NCBI GenBank assembly: GCA_004557035.1
Contig: SFFB01000037.1
Coordinates: 1-52,939 of the forward strand
Length of the DNA stretch: 52,939 nt
DNA from: Bacteroidales bacterium
GTDB taxonomy: Bacteria > Bacteroidota > Bacteroidia > Bacteroidales > Bacteroidaceae
Direction of reading: 5' to 3'
In this document: positions 1 to 7,453 of the stretch, one piece after another
Layout of the letters: each line of letters opens with the position of its first letter
How positions within the stretch are numbered: position 1 is the first letter of the stretch
The notes under the pieces: model-generated
Told to the model about the DNA's origin: nothing
Seen by the model: the letters and a program-made list of their open reading frames with translations, nothing else
The model's database searches: none
Position numbers and translations under genes: made by a program

Positions 1-977
1 GTGTACGGAATATTGAGACCGGAATAGAGTACGATACAAATAAGGATAATCTTGAAATCTTCAGAGACAAGAGTGACATAGCTAAGGCTATCTATAGAAT
101 GTGTTGTATCGGCCTTATTGATGATTTCACAGAAGATTATGGTAAGAAGGTCTATCGTGTAGTAGCAGTAAGGAAAAAGGATGGTTCCTATTATCGAGCA
201 TTGCAATCTTTCCTTGAAAGGTACTATACGAAGGAAAGAGCAGTTCAAGAAATCAATAAAGTTCCAAACTATAGAGGTGAAAATGAAGTTCACAAATGTT
301 TGGGTTACCTGACAGAGTTCATTTATGAAAAAATTGCTGTAAAGCGGAAACAAGCTATTGATGACATCCGTTCATTCTGCATAGAAGGTGTTAGCTATGG
401 GGATAATTGGAAAGATGCAAATGAAGCTCTTAAAGACTTCATTTACTACTACTTCAATTCTAAATACGCTCGTAAGGATTACCAAACTGAGAGTGGGCAG
501 TACTTCTCTCTTACCGATGACACTAAAGAAGGAAAAGAGTCATCGTATGATATCCTATTCAAATATATGAGGGTCATAGATGATGATGTTGTTGGCACCA
601 GTTCCCCCAAAGATAACATCAAACACTTGCAAGGTGCTGTGCGTTTAATCAGAAGGGCTATAGCAGAGCCAAACCCGACATTGGACTTTTTGAATGTTTA
701 TTGCCTCACATATCTCAAAGTGGGAGCTAATCGTAACTTGCAAGAAGAATTGAAGAATAGTTACTTGCGTGGTTATCGGGAGTTCCACAAAAGGACATAT
801 AACAAGGAATACTTCTATCAGAAGATGGAGGAGTTCAAACGTGCATTTACAGTCGATGGACGTAATGCCGCCACTGAGGAAGAAATAAGTCAAATGCGAA
901 CTTGGGACATTCTGTGTGAAGTTGATTTGCACAATGAATGGCTCAATGGGTTTAAGGACAATTATTTATCTGAATAA
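1..977 (+). CDS. C-terminal part of a RecQ-like DEAD/DEAH-box helicase (5' end outside window)
   Basis: The reading frame is open from base 3 of the window, 32 codons before the first ATG at 99, so this is the end of a longer gene and not a complete 292-residue protein. The visible part is rich in aromatic and charged residues and has stretches such as AIYRMCCIGLIDDFTEDY and CLGYLTEFIYEKIA followed by KDFIYYYFNSKYAR. I associate this pattern with the region after the motor domains of RecQ-like helicases found in Bacteroidetes accessory loci. No Walker motif is visible because the motor would lie upstream. A coiled-coil membrane gene starts 15 bases downstream, suggesting a two-gene unit. Base composition is AT-rich, unlike the core genes from dnaK onward, which suggests transfer. 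Family assignment is from memory of the sequence pattern and is moderate only. Confidence 0.5.
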   Translation, partial: VRNIETGIEYDTNKDNLEIFRDKSDIAKAIYRMCCIGLIDDFTEDYGKKVYRVVAVRKKDGSYYRALQSFLERYYTKERAVQEINKVPNYRGENEVHKCLGYLTEFIYEKIAVKRKQAIDDIRSFCIEGVSYGDNWKDANEALKDFIYYYFNSKYARKDYQTESGQYFSLTDDTKEGKESSYDILFKYMRVIDDDVVGTSSPKDNIKHLQGAVRLIRRAIAEPNPTLDFLNVYCLTYLKVGANRNLQEELKNSYLRGYREFHKRTYNKEYFYQKMEEFKRAFTVDGRNAATEEEISQMRTWDILCEVDLHNEWLNGFKDNYLSE

Positions 978-992
978 CAAACATGTTGGTAT

Positions 993-1790
993 ATGGAATC
1001 AAATGAACTATTAGCATCGTTGGCTAAAATGGAAGCCAGCCTGAATGAAGTCGAATCTGCAAGGAAGCAGGTAGAATCAACAGTCAATGCAAGCTCAGAG
1101 TTGCAGAAGGAAGTCAGAGAATATGTTTCTGCTGTTAAAGCTCTCTGTGCAAGCCTTCAGTCATGGGCATCTGATTTGCGAGCACGTGAAGGGGCTCTGT
1201 CTCGTGAATATGAAGAGGCAATAACACGAGTTGGCTCAGCTTGTACTGAAGTCATCCGCTCATTTGAAGCTGGAGTGGAAAAGACAAGTACGGATTTCAA
1301 AGCCAAAACAGAGACTGTAATTGAAAGATTTACCGAGCAAATTGGTAAACTTGACAAACATGTCCAAGATTTGAATGCGCTAAAGGATGAGATAAAAAAG
1401 GCTACGTCAGAAATCCAGGCAGTCAAGGAATCTCTTTCTCAAATCTCAAAAGATCTAAAAGAGTCTCAGGAAAGTCAGGATGCTGTTCTGAATGACCTTA
1501 AACAAAAGAGTGACGAGATAATAGGCAAAGCAGATGGTATCGCTGAAAAGATAGAGTCACTATATGGCAAAGCAGATAATATCAGCTCACAACTCTCCCA
1601 TGTTGATACTTTGAGTCATGAAATAAAGACTGCATGTGAACAGATACATTCAACATTAAAATCATCTACAGAATCACTACAGAAGACTTTAGAAACTTCA
1701 AAGAACGAAACAGCAAAAAACATCAATATTAACAGATGGATAATAATTGCAGCGTTCATTATCCTACTAATCATTCACTTCATCAAATAA
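993..1790 (+). CDS. Tail-anchored coiled-coil protein of unknown function
   Basis: The 265-residue protein is almost entirely predicted coiled coil from about residue 5 to 240, rich in E, K, S, Q and A with repeated heptads and no glycine/proline-rich domains. It ends in a single hydrophobic segment (about residues 249-263, IIIAAFIILLIIHF) with only a couple of residues after it, and it has no signal peptide. This is the layout of a tail-anchored inner-membrane protein with a long cytoplasmic rod. It resembles methyl-accepting or LapA/ZorA-like rods only in general form; I do not recognise a family. It follows the helicase-like gene by 15 bases and is probably co-transcribed, so a membrane scaffold or sensor for that partner is a reasonable inference, not a demonstration. 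Confidence 0.7.
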   Translation: MESNELLASLAKMEASLNEVESARKQVESTVNASSELQKEVREYVSAVKALCASLQSWASDLRAREGALSREYEEAITRVGSACTEVIRSFEAGVEKTSTDFKAKTETVIERFTEQIGKLDKHVQDLNALKDEIKKATSEIQAVKESLSQISKDLKESQESQDAVLNDLKQKSDEIIGKADGIAEKIESLYGKADNISSQLSHVDTLSHEIKTACEQIHSTLKSSTESLQKTLETSKNETAKNININRWIIIAAFIILLIIHFIK

Positions 1791-1796
1791 ACGTTT

Positions 1797-1886
1797 ATGT
1801 TAGAAATAAATGTTGAGCGCAAGCCAAGCAAATGCCCGGTGTGTGGAGAACGTGTCGTGGATATTAGATTTTACATGTATATTTAA
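1797..1886 (+). pseudogene. 29-codon zinc-ribbon remnant (CPVCG)
   Basis: An ATG six bases after the previous stop opens a 29-residue frame containing one CPVCG knuckle at residues 13-17 (SKCPVCGERVVDI). A working zinc ribbon needs a second CxxC pair, which is absent. Downstream DNA in other frames still looks protein-like (GNKWQEYLNELKRF in another frame near 1920-1960), so this is best read as the start of a broken gene. It could instead be a genuine micro-protein translated with its neighbours. Confidence 0.35.
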
Positions 1887-2005
1887 AACACAGATCACGT
1901 ATAAACGTATGATTCAAGGAAATAAATGGCAGGAATACTTAAACGAGCTGAAGCGTTTCTTGAATTCCAACTCAAGCCAAGCACTGCCGAATTGAGCAAA
2001 CAGAA

Positions 2006-2038
2006 AAATCCGTGTAGCTCGTTGAACTACACGGATTT
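2006..2038 (-). terminator. Second copy of the dnaK-type terminator hairpin
   Basis: AAATCCGTGTAG (2006-2017) pairs with CTACACGGATTT (2027-2038). The stem is nearly the same as that at the end of intact dnaK (3779-3813), with a different loop. It lies just beyond the stop codon of the dnaK fragment at 2070-2198 in the same relative position, so terminator and gene end were duplicated together. Confidence 0.7.
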
Positions 2039-2069
2039 CATATGTTTGTTTATTGCTTGCTTATCAAGC

Positions 2070-2198
2070 TTACTTCACCTCCTCAAGGTCGGCGTCTTGG
2101 ATGTCGTCTTTGTTGGAGCCTTGGTGGCTTTGCTGACCGGCACCGGGTTGCTGGGCTCCTCCGGCGAAACCGGCTCCGGCACCGGGCTGGTCTGCGCC
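2070..2198 (-). pseudogene. Duplicated 3' fragment of dnaK
   Basis: On the minus strand this encodes the last 42 or so residues of DnaK (start of fragment GADQPGAGAGF, end DADLEEVK, stop at 2070-2072). Against the intact gene end at 3844-3975 it has about five base differences and a 6-base in-frame deletion in the Gly/Ala-rich tail; two of the substitutions are synonymous. Homology ends abruptly at about 2198, where the frame runs into TGA and TAA stops. The substitutions are mild and frame-preserving, more like a copy from a related lineage than a decaying fragment. It marks a recombination or integration boundary of the AT-rich island. Confidence 0.85.
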
Positions 2199-2330
2199 TA
2201 TGTTGATTCGAGTGGGTTATCAGGCTTGGCGCCCCCTACATGGGAGGGGAGCTGCATACAATAGTTTATCCACACGATTCAACATAGAACCAAAATGTTT
2301 AATCTTTGTTTTTGTCTTTTTCCTCTGCAT
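2199..2330. other. Unassigned spacer inside the accessory stretch
   Basis: Between the dnaK fragment and the zinc-knuckle gene lies about 130 bases with no recognisable gene, hairpin or repeat. A GC-rich patch at about 2228-2256 (CCCCCTACATGGGAGGGG) could form a short hairpin but has no T-run. Confidence 0.4.
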
Positions 2331-2795
2331 TTACTCATCCGAGAAATTATCAGGTAAGCCTTTTTCTTCAATCGAATCAAAGATGGTTACATTCTTATCT
2401 GCATAACAGTAGTTATAATTATAGTACTGTCTTTTTAATTTCGCAGCATTAAACTGTACTATCTTGCCACCACATTTGGGACATATCTTACCATCCCATG
2501 AACGCAATTTGTCAGTCTGCTTACATTCCACGCATTGTATAGCTTTATACCCATTGTAGAAAGGAGTTAGACATTGCGAGCAATGGCAACGCTCACAATA
2601 ATAGATTCCATTTGCACAAATCATATCATTTCTATATGCGAAAAAGGAAGTATACCCACAATCCTCACACACCCAAAGCAGTTCTGTGCAATTAGCATGG
2701 GCATGTTCATGTGTGTAGAAAGGGTAAGTTAGTCCCTCTGGGTACTCAGGATCTCTTTCGATCACCTTTGAAATCAGTGATATGTCTTTTTTCAT
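2331..2795 (-). CDS. Cysteine-rich multi-zinc-knuckle protein
   Basis: A 154-residue protein with five CxxC pairs: CEDC (43-46), CERC (67-70), CSQC (72-75), CVEC (88-91) and CPKC (105-108), plus single cysteines at 36, 60 and 130. These would hold at least two zinc ions as stacked ribbons. There is no signal peptide and no recognisable catalytic motif. It sits alone on the minus strand inside the AT-rich island, 178 bases from the next gene. Family not recognised; a nucleic-acid- or protein-binding adaptor is possible but not shown. Confidence 0.65.
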   Translation of the reverse strand: MKKDISLISKVIERDPEYPEGLTYPFYTHEHAHANCTELLWVCEDCGYTSFFAYRNDMICANGIYYCERCHCSQCLTPFYNGYKAIQCVECKQTDKLRSWDGKICPKCGGKIVQFNAAKLKRQYYNYNYCYADKNVTIFDSIEEKGLPDNFSDE

Positions 2796-2973
2796 AATTG
2801 TTATGTATTTTGTTAAACGGTATAATTGTTACCTTTTTTGCAAGCCCAATTCTCTTCGCAAAATTTTGAAAAGGAAATTGTATCAACTATATTAGCTGAA
2901 GCGTATCTGATAACCATAACGCCGTCTTCTTTTGTTCATCCAGCACTTTTTGCGATTTAAATATAACTTTCAT

Positions 2974-3630
2974 TCAAGTATTTGTTAAGGAGAGATTAGA
3001 CTTCTCTAAATAAAACTCTTTATCTTCTTTTTCAACTTTTACGTAAGTGGTTCCTTTCCCGTAGAAACCATATATGTCAGTATATGTATAAGGTCTAACA
3101 ACTTCAGTACCAATAGAGTTTATTATTCCTCGATTGGAAAATGATTGTTTTTTGTTCGTTTCAACCTCGAACATGCATAATCCAGAATCAAATCCCCACA
3201 TATACTTATACTTTCCAAATTCAACTATAGGCTTTCCTTTATGTGGTGCCACAACACCCCATTTGCCATCTTTTCTCTGAACAACAAACTCATGAGAGTT
3301 TATCGGTGGAATAATGGTGACATATGACTCCATGATGTTAGCACATCTTTCTCCATCACGATAGATAATCATGCAATCTTTCTCTTTGCGTACTAATAAA
3401 TAGCCACCCATATCAGATTTTCTCCACACAGGTACCACGCAATCATAGTTTTGCGATAATATGGTTTCTATCGGATGATACTCAATAGGAATGTCATATC
3501 TCTTACTCTCTGATTCATCATAATACCCCACTGATATTTCTTCAACACCAATACTAATAAGATACTCTTTTGTTACATTGGGTAACCCAAATGTATTATC
3601 GTAATTGAAAGGTTTAGTGTAATACTTCAT
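2974..3630 (-). CDS. WG-repeat-like protein
   Basis: The 218-residue protein has no signal peptide or membrane segment. Residues 121-127 (DGKWGVV) and the later RGIINSIGTEVVRPY (167-181) match the KWG/WG repeat idea: short beta-hairpin units in which a trip of K-W/R-G is followed by 'N-x-x-G-x-x-V-x-x'. The N-terminal 110 residues do not show the repeat. WG proteins are frequent in Bacteroidetes and their functions are mostly unknown; they often lie in accessory regions next to toxin-immunity genes, but no toxin is visible here. The gene is AT-rich like its neighbour and ends the island before dnaK. Confidence 0.6.
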   Translation of the reverse strand: MKYYTKPFNYDNTFGLPNVTKEYLISIGVEEISVGYYDESESKRYDIPIEYHPIETILSQNYDCVVPVWRKSDMGGYLLVRKEKDCMIIYRDGERCANIMESYVTIIPPINSHEFVVQRKDGKWGVVAPHKGKPIVEFGKYKYMWGFDSGLCMFEVETNKKQSFSNRGIINSIGTEVVRPYTYTDIYGFYGKGTTYVKVEKEDKEFYLEKSNLSLTNT

Positions 3631-3778
3631 ATGCTGTTGAATCTATATAAGTAATTTGAGGATTTTCTAGTCTTAATTGTCAGATTTTGACTATAAAGAT
3701 AATCATAATTTTTGAAATATAACCAAACTAGGAGAAAAATCCGGAAACAAGCCAAGAGTGACAAAAATAGTACAAAGA

Positions 3779-3813
3779 AAAATCCGTGTAACTACGTGAG
3801 CTACACGGATTTT
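3779..3813 (-). terminator. Intrinsic terminator of dnaK
   Basis: AAAATCCGTGTA (3779-3790) and TACACGGATTTT (3802-3813) form a 12-base-pair stem; read on the minus strand it ends in a T-rich run, 30 bases after the dnaK stop. Confidence 0.85.
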
Positions 3814-3843
3814 GTTTTCGATAATTATTACTGTTAATCAGTT

Positions 3844-5784
3844 TTACTTCACCTCCTCAAAGTCGGCGTCTTGGATGTCGTCTTTGTTGGAGCCTTGGTG
3901 GCCTTGCTGACCGGCACCGGGCTGCTGGGCACCTCCGGCGAAACCGGCTCCGGCTCCGGCACCGGGCTGGGCTGCGCCGGCCTGCTGATACATTTCGGCA
4001 CTTGCGGTCTGCCAAGCGGCGTTGAGTTCGGCGGTGGCGGCGTCAACGGCGGCGAGGTCGGCGGCCTTGTGGGCCTCTTTGAGTTTGGCAAGAGCGGCCT
4101 CGATGGGTTGTTTCTTGTCGGCGGGGAGTTTGTCGCCCAGTTCCTTCAGTTGGTTTTCGGTCTGGAAAATCATGCTGTCGGCTTGGTTGAGTTTGTCCAC
4201 ACGCTCGCGCTCTTTCTTGTCGGCTTCGGCGTTGGCCTCGGCTTCGGCTTTCATGCGGTCAATTTCTTCCTTGCTCAGGCCCGAGCTGGCCTCGATGCGG
4301 ATGGCCTGCTCCTTGCCGGTGGCCTTGTCTTTGGCCGAAACGTTAAGGATACCGTTGGCGTCGATGTCGAAGGTCACCTCAATCTGAGGCACACCGCGGC
4401 GTGCGGGAGCGATGCCGGCGAGGTTGAAGCGGCCGATGCTCTTGTTGTCGCGGGCAAACTGGCGTTCACCTTGCAGCACGTGGATGGTCACCTCGGGCTG
4501 GTTGTCTTCGGCCGTAGAGAACACCTGGCTCTTTTTGCAGGGGATGGTAGAGTTGGCGTCTATGAGTTTGGTCATTACGCCGCCGAGGGTCTCGATGCCG
4601 AGTGAGAGGGGCGTCACGTCGAGCAATACCACATCGCCCACACCGCTCTCTTTGTTCAAGATGGCACCCTGGATGGCAGCGCCCACGGCTACTACTTCGT
4701 CGGGGTTCACACCCTTTGAGGGAGCTTTGCCGAAGAAGTTTTCCACGAGCTGCTGTACGGCGGGGATACGTGACGAACCGCCCACGAGAATCACCTCGTC
4801 GATGTCTGAGGTAGACAGACCTGCGCTTTGCAGAGCGGCTTGGCAGGGGGTCTTGCAGGCTTCAATCAAGCCGTGAGCCAATGCTTCAAACTTGGCACGG
4901 GTGAGCGTCTTGACCAGGTGCTTGGGCACACCGCCCACGGGCATGATGTAGGGCAGGTTGATTTCGGTCGTGGTGGAGCTTGACAGTTCGATTTTGGCTT
5001 TTTCGGCAGCCTCTTTCAGGCGCTGCATAGCCATGGGGTCGGCCGAGAGGTCGGCGCCTTCGTCGTTTTTGAACTCCTGCACGAGCCAGTCGATGATGAC
5101 GTGGTCGAAGTCGTCGCCGCCCAGGTGGGTGTCGCCGTTGGTCGAGAGCACTTCAAACACGCCGCCGCCCAGTTCGAGGATAGAGATATCAAACGTACCA
5201 CCACCGAGGTCGAACACGGCAATCTTCATATCGTTTTTAGCCTTGTCCAAACCGTAGGCCAGAGCGGCTGCGGTGGGCTCGTTGACGATACGTTTCACTT
5301 CGAGACCTGCAATTTGTCCGGCTTCTTTGGTGGCCTGACGTTGTGAGTCAGAGAAGTAGGCCGGCACGGTGATGACGGCTTCGGTCACTTCTTGTCCGAG
5401 GTAGTCTTCGGCGGTTTTTTTCATTTTCTGAAGCACCATGGCCGAGATTTCCTGCGGTGTGTATTGGCGGCCGTCCACTTCAACGCGTGGCGTGTTGTTT
5501 TCGCCGCGCACCACGCTGTAGGGCATGCGTGAAATTTCCTTGCCCACTTGGTCGAAGGTTTCGCCCATGAAGCGTTTGATGGAGTAGATAGTGCGTTTAG
5601 GGTTGGTGATGGCCTGACGCTTAGCGGGGTCGCCCACTTTGCGTTCGCCGCCTTCCACAAAGGCCACTACGCTCGGGGTGGTGCGTTTGCCTTCGCTGTT
5701 GGCAATCACTACGGGCTCGTTGCCCTCAAAAACTGAGACACATGAGTTGGTTGTTCCCAGGTCAATTCCAATAATCTTTCCCAT
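3844..5784 (-). CDS. dnaK: Molecular chaperone DnaK (Hsp70)
   Basis: ATP-driven cytoplasmic chaperone that binds exposed hydrophobic peptides and works with DnaJ and GrpE, neither of which is in this window. The 646-residue protein is full length. The nucleotide-binding domain shows the phosphate-1 loop GIDLGTTNSCV (residues 6-16), VITVPAYF, the phosphate-2 motif DLGGGTFDISIL and the adenosine motif VGGSSRIPAVQ; the linker VLLDVTPLSLGIET (about 390) leads to the substrate domain. The tail is Gly/Ala/Gln-rich and ends in the co-chaperone binding signature EEVK. It is monocistronic: a clear terminator follows and a sigma-54-type promoter lies 93-108 bases upstream of the start. Its 3' end exists twice in the window (see 2070-2198). 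Confidence 0.98.
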   Translation of the reverse strand: MGKIIGIDLGTTNSCVSVFEGNEPVVIANSEGKRTTPSVVAFVEGGERKVGDPAKRQAITNPKRTIYSIKRFMGETFDQVGKEISRMPYSVVRGENNTPRVEVDGRQYTPQEISAMVLQKMKKTAEDYLGQEVTEAVITVPAYFSDSQRQATKEAGQIAGLEVKRIVNEPTAAALAYGLDKAKNDMKIAVFDLGGGTFDISILELGGGVFEVLSTNGDTHLGGDDFDHVIIDWLVQEFKNDEGADLSADPMAMQRLKEAAEKAKIELSSSTTTEINLPYIMPVGGVPKHLVKTLTRAKFEALAHGLIEACKTPCQAALQSAGLSTSDIDEVILVGGSSRIPAVQQLVENFFGKAPSKGVNPDEVVAVGAAIQGAILNKESGVGDVVLLDVTPLSLGIETLGGVMTKLIDANSTIPCKKSQVFSTAEDNQPEVTIHVLQGERQFARDNKSIGRFNLAGIAPARRGVPQIEVTFDIDANGILNVSAKDKATGKEQAIRIEASSGLSKEEIDRMKAEAEANAEADKKERERVDKLNQADSMIFQTENQLKELGDKLPADKKQPIEAALAKLKEAHKAADLAAVDAATAELNAAWQTASAEMYQQAGAAQPGAGAGAGFAGGAQQPGAGQQGHQGSNKDDIQDADFEEVK

Positions 5785-5876
5785 TGTTGTATTTGTTTTT
5801 TGTTTGTTGTTATGCGTGTATATATATTATAGGAGTGTGTGGTGTCGGCGTGTGGCCGGCAGCACGCCCTATATAA

Positions 5877-5892
5877 TGCAAGGAGCGTGCCA
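5877..5892 (-). promoter_or_regulatory. Sigma-54 (RpoN) -24/-12 promoter of dnaK
   Basis: On the minus strand TGGCACG (5892-5886), four bases, then TTGCA (5881-5877). The GG and GC dinucleotides are exactly 12 bases apart as RNA polymerase-sigma-54 needs. Predicted start of transcription is about 5866, giving an 80-base leader. Further upstream GACACA ... TTTGTC (about 5930-5971) forms a dispersed inverted repeat that could bind an activator. Confidence 0.75.
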
Positions 5893-5988
5893 AAATCCCA
5901 CGGCCGTGTGTCAGCCGTTGTGTTTTATGACAAATTGGCAGTCGTGGCATAGTTTTTGTGTCAGAAGCCTCGGGGGTATGCCAAGCAC

Positions 5989-6289
5989 GGCCTGAAGGGC
6001 CGCAACATAATAGCCCGGGTCGTTAGGCCCGGGTATGCGATATACGCTATAATTCCGGCCTGAAAGGTCGGCACATTGCGGGAATGGTTAAACGCGGCAT
6101 AATCGTGTTTCAATCAATCATCCTCCGGGTGTGCCGACCTTACAGGCCGGAGATTAGAGGCCCCCCACAACCCAGGCCTAACGAACCGACGACAAGGCGA
6201 GAGCAGAAGACAAGCTTGCTTGGATTTTGCCGAGCCGCGAAGGAGGAAGACGAAGTCAATTGGGCTAATATGTTACGCCCTTGCAGGGC
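5989..6289. repeat. Long nested palindrome, family A copy 1 (interrupted)
   Basis: Left arm: GGCCTGAAGGGCC, then CCCGGGTCGTTAGGCCCGGG, then CCGGCCTGAAAGGTCGG. A ~50-base spacer follows, and the right arm repeats these three hairpins in reverse complement. The right arm is broken at its middle hairpin (CCCAGGCCTAACGA | GGGCTAATATG) by ~75 bases of repeat family B. It shares spacer sequence (GGGAATG...TAAACG) with copy 2. Confidence 0.85.
6187..6258. repeat. Repeat family B, inserted in palindrome copy 1
   Basis: Contains the family core GGCGAGAGCAGAAG, AAGCTTGCTTGGATTTTG and GCCGAGCCGCG. It splits the middle hairpin of the right arm of the surrounding palindrome, so it arrived after that palindrome was formed. 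Confidence 0.7.
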
Positions 6290-6295
6290 TTGCAG

Positions 6296-6400
6296 GGCCG
6301 CTCAATAATTATGTCCATAAACCAAATTTGGACACTCTGCCCTTTCAGACCTTGCTTGGCCGCTCAATAATTATGCCCATAAACCAATTTTGGACGCCTT
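6296..6400. repeat. Tandem tail of palindrome copy 1 (two 62-bp units)
   Basis: Units begin at 6296 and 6358 with GGCCGCTCAATAATTATG and continue CCATAAACCAA...TTTGGAC. Each unit ends near a GCCCTT...hairpin half, as in the tail of copy 2. Confidence 0.75.
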
Positions 6401-6440
6401 GCCCCGTCGCCCATCTGCGTCAAACATCCCCTACGAATAC

Positions 6441-6478
6441 AAAAAAAGATGCCCTATCCATCGCGGACGGGGCATCTT
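6441..6478 (-). terminator. Intrinsic terminator of the secreted-protein/peptide operon
   Basis: On the minus strand AAGATGCCC (6478-6470) pairs with GGGCATCTT, followed by a run of seven T (6447-6441), about 65 bases after the small peptide gene. Confidence 0.8.
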
Positions 6479-6543
6479 CAACCAATCAATTTATTTTATA
6501 TATACTCCATTGGAGTCAAACGTAAGGATATGGCAGTGTGGGT

Positions 6544-6723
6544 TTATTCCATATTGTCCCACATGCCACCGCTAAAGCCTTTGCGGTTTGAGAGCACCTG
6601 GCTTTCGTCGTTGACCACTTTGTCGGGGTCGTTGCTCACTTTGGGGTCTGATATAGAGAGCAGCGTGTCTTCGGTCATCAGGGCCACGGCCTGCGCTTTG
6701 GGTGTGATATAGGTCTTTTTCAT
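6544..6723 (-). CDS. 59-residue peptide with Gly-Gly-Met-Trp-Asp tail
   Basis: An ATG at 6723 opens a 59-residue frame: KKTYITPKAQAVALMTED near the start, then LLSISDPKVSNDPDKV, then RKGFSGGMWDNME at the end. It begins 34 bases after the stop of the large secreted protein and stops before a clear terminator, so it is the last gene of that operon. Short Bacteroidales peptides starting MKKTYxxP and ending in a Gly/Trp/Asp-rich tail are familiar as hypothetical proteins; their role is unknown. It lacks a normal hydrophobic signal peptide. The layout (charged leader, conserved short core, GG before a small tail) could suit a processed peptide, but no peptidase or modifying enzyme is nearby. Confidence 0.7.
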   Translation of the reverse strand: MKKTYITPKAQAVALMTEDTLLSISDPKVSNDPDKVVNDESQVLSNRKGFSGGMWDNME

Positions 6724-6757
6724 TGTTTCTAAAGTTTAGGTTTGAGTGGTGTGATGC

Positions 6758-7453
6758 TTACTTGATGAACACTTTCTTGCCCGAGCGGGTGGCGTAGATG
6801 CCGGTGGTGGGGTAGAGCACGCGGCGGCCGTTGAGGTCGTAGTATTCTTCAGTCTCGCCGTTTTGGATGAGTGTGCTGTCCACGCCGGTGGTGTTGCCAG
6901 TCATGTAGAGTGCGCGGTTGGCGCTTCCGCTGCTTGCGATGTCAGACTTTTTGATATAAGCCTTGTTAGCCGGCAAGATGTTGAGGATGCTGGGATAGAA
7001 GGCTACCACGCCGTCCTTTTGTGCCAGAGCGTAGTGGGGGATGGTGATGGTGGTAGGATCGGCGCCGCCGGCGGTGTTGAAGCCTTTGCGGCGAGCCGTC
7101 GTACCCATCAGGATGTTGCTGCCTTCGTATGACGTACCGGCCTCGGTAGACACGGCGAAGTTGTAGGTGTCGCTTTCGTTTGCAGATGTAGAGGCGAGGA
7201 GCAGACCGGTCTTCTTGGCCACGACAGTTCCGACAGGCACTTCGTCGAGCGTCATCACGCCGTTGTCCACGTCGCTCACGGTGTAAACCTTCAGGCTTGC
7301 GTCATCGGGTACGGTCACGGCCACGGGGAGGCAGAGGGTGCTCCATTTGGCAGCGCCGATGGTCACGGGGATGTTCTGTACTTCCTTGATGAGCCAGAGG
7401 TCGCCGTCATTTTCTGCAGGGGCTTGAGCGCGTACGATGGTGTTGCCGTACAC
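6758..7453 (-). CDS. Secreted surface protein, 3' part in a shifted frame
   Basis: This frame continues the protein that starts at 9257 after a one-base shift close to 7448-7460: the upstream frame reads ...PVATNAGGV and this one reads on VYGNTIVRAQAP without a gap in sense. It carries a beta-rich domain (IPVTIGAAKWSTLCLPVAV, typical of 'WSTLCLP' regions in Prevotella surface proteins) and the C-terminal tail EYYDLNGRRV...GIYATRSGKKVFIK, a type seen at the end of many Prevotella extracellular proteins and resembling type IX secretion sorting tails. Without the shift repaired the exported product would lose this tail. A separate start here is unlikely. Confidence 0.75.
   Translation of the reverse strand: MYGNTIVRAQAPAENDGDLWLIKEVQNIPVTIGAAKWSTLCLPVAVTVPDDASLKVYTVSDVDNGVMTLDEVPVGTVVAKKTGLLLASTSANESDTYNFAVSTEAGTSYEGSNILMGTTARRKGFNTAGGADPTTITIPHYALAQKDGVVAFYPSILNILPANKAYIKKSDIASSGSANRALYMTGNTTGVDSTLIQNGETEEYYDLNGRRVLYPTTGIYATRSGKKVFIK

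Noticed and set aside
1810..2264. Open frames of 61 and 112 codons after the coiled-coil gene
   Set aside because: They run through the CPVCG remnant, the terminator copy and the antisense of the dnaK fragment; no start context or domain.
3871..4605. 244-codon open frame on the plus strand inside dnaK
   Set aside because: Antisense shadow of dnaK caused by GC-rich codons; repetitive Gly/Leu/Val composition and no start region.
5785..6543. Search for a tRNA or small stable RNA in the dnaK upstream gap
   Set aside because: No cloverleaf or CCA end; the stems found are the family A hairpins.
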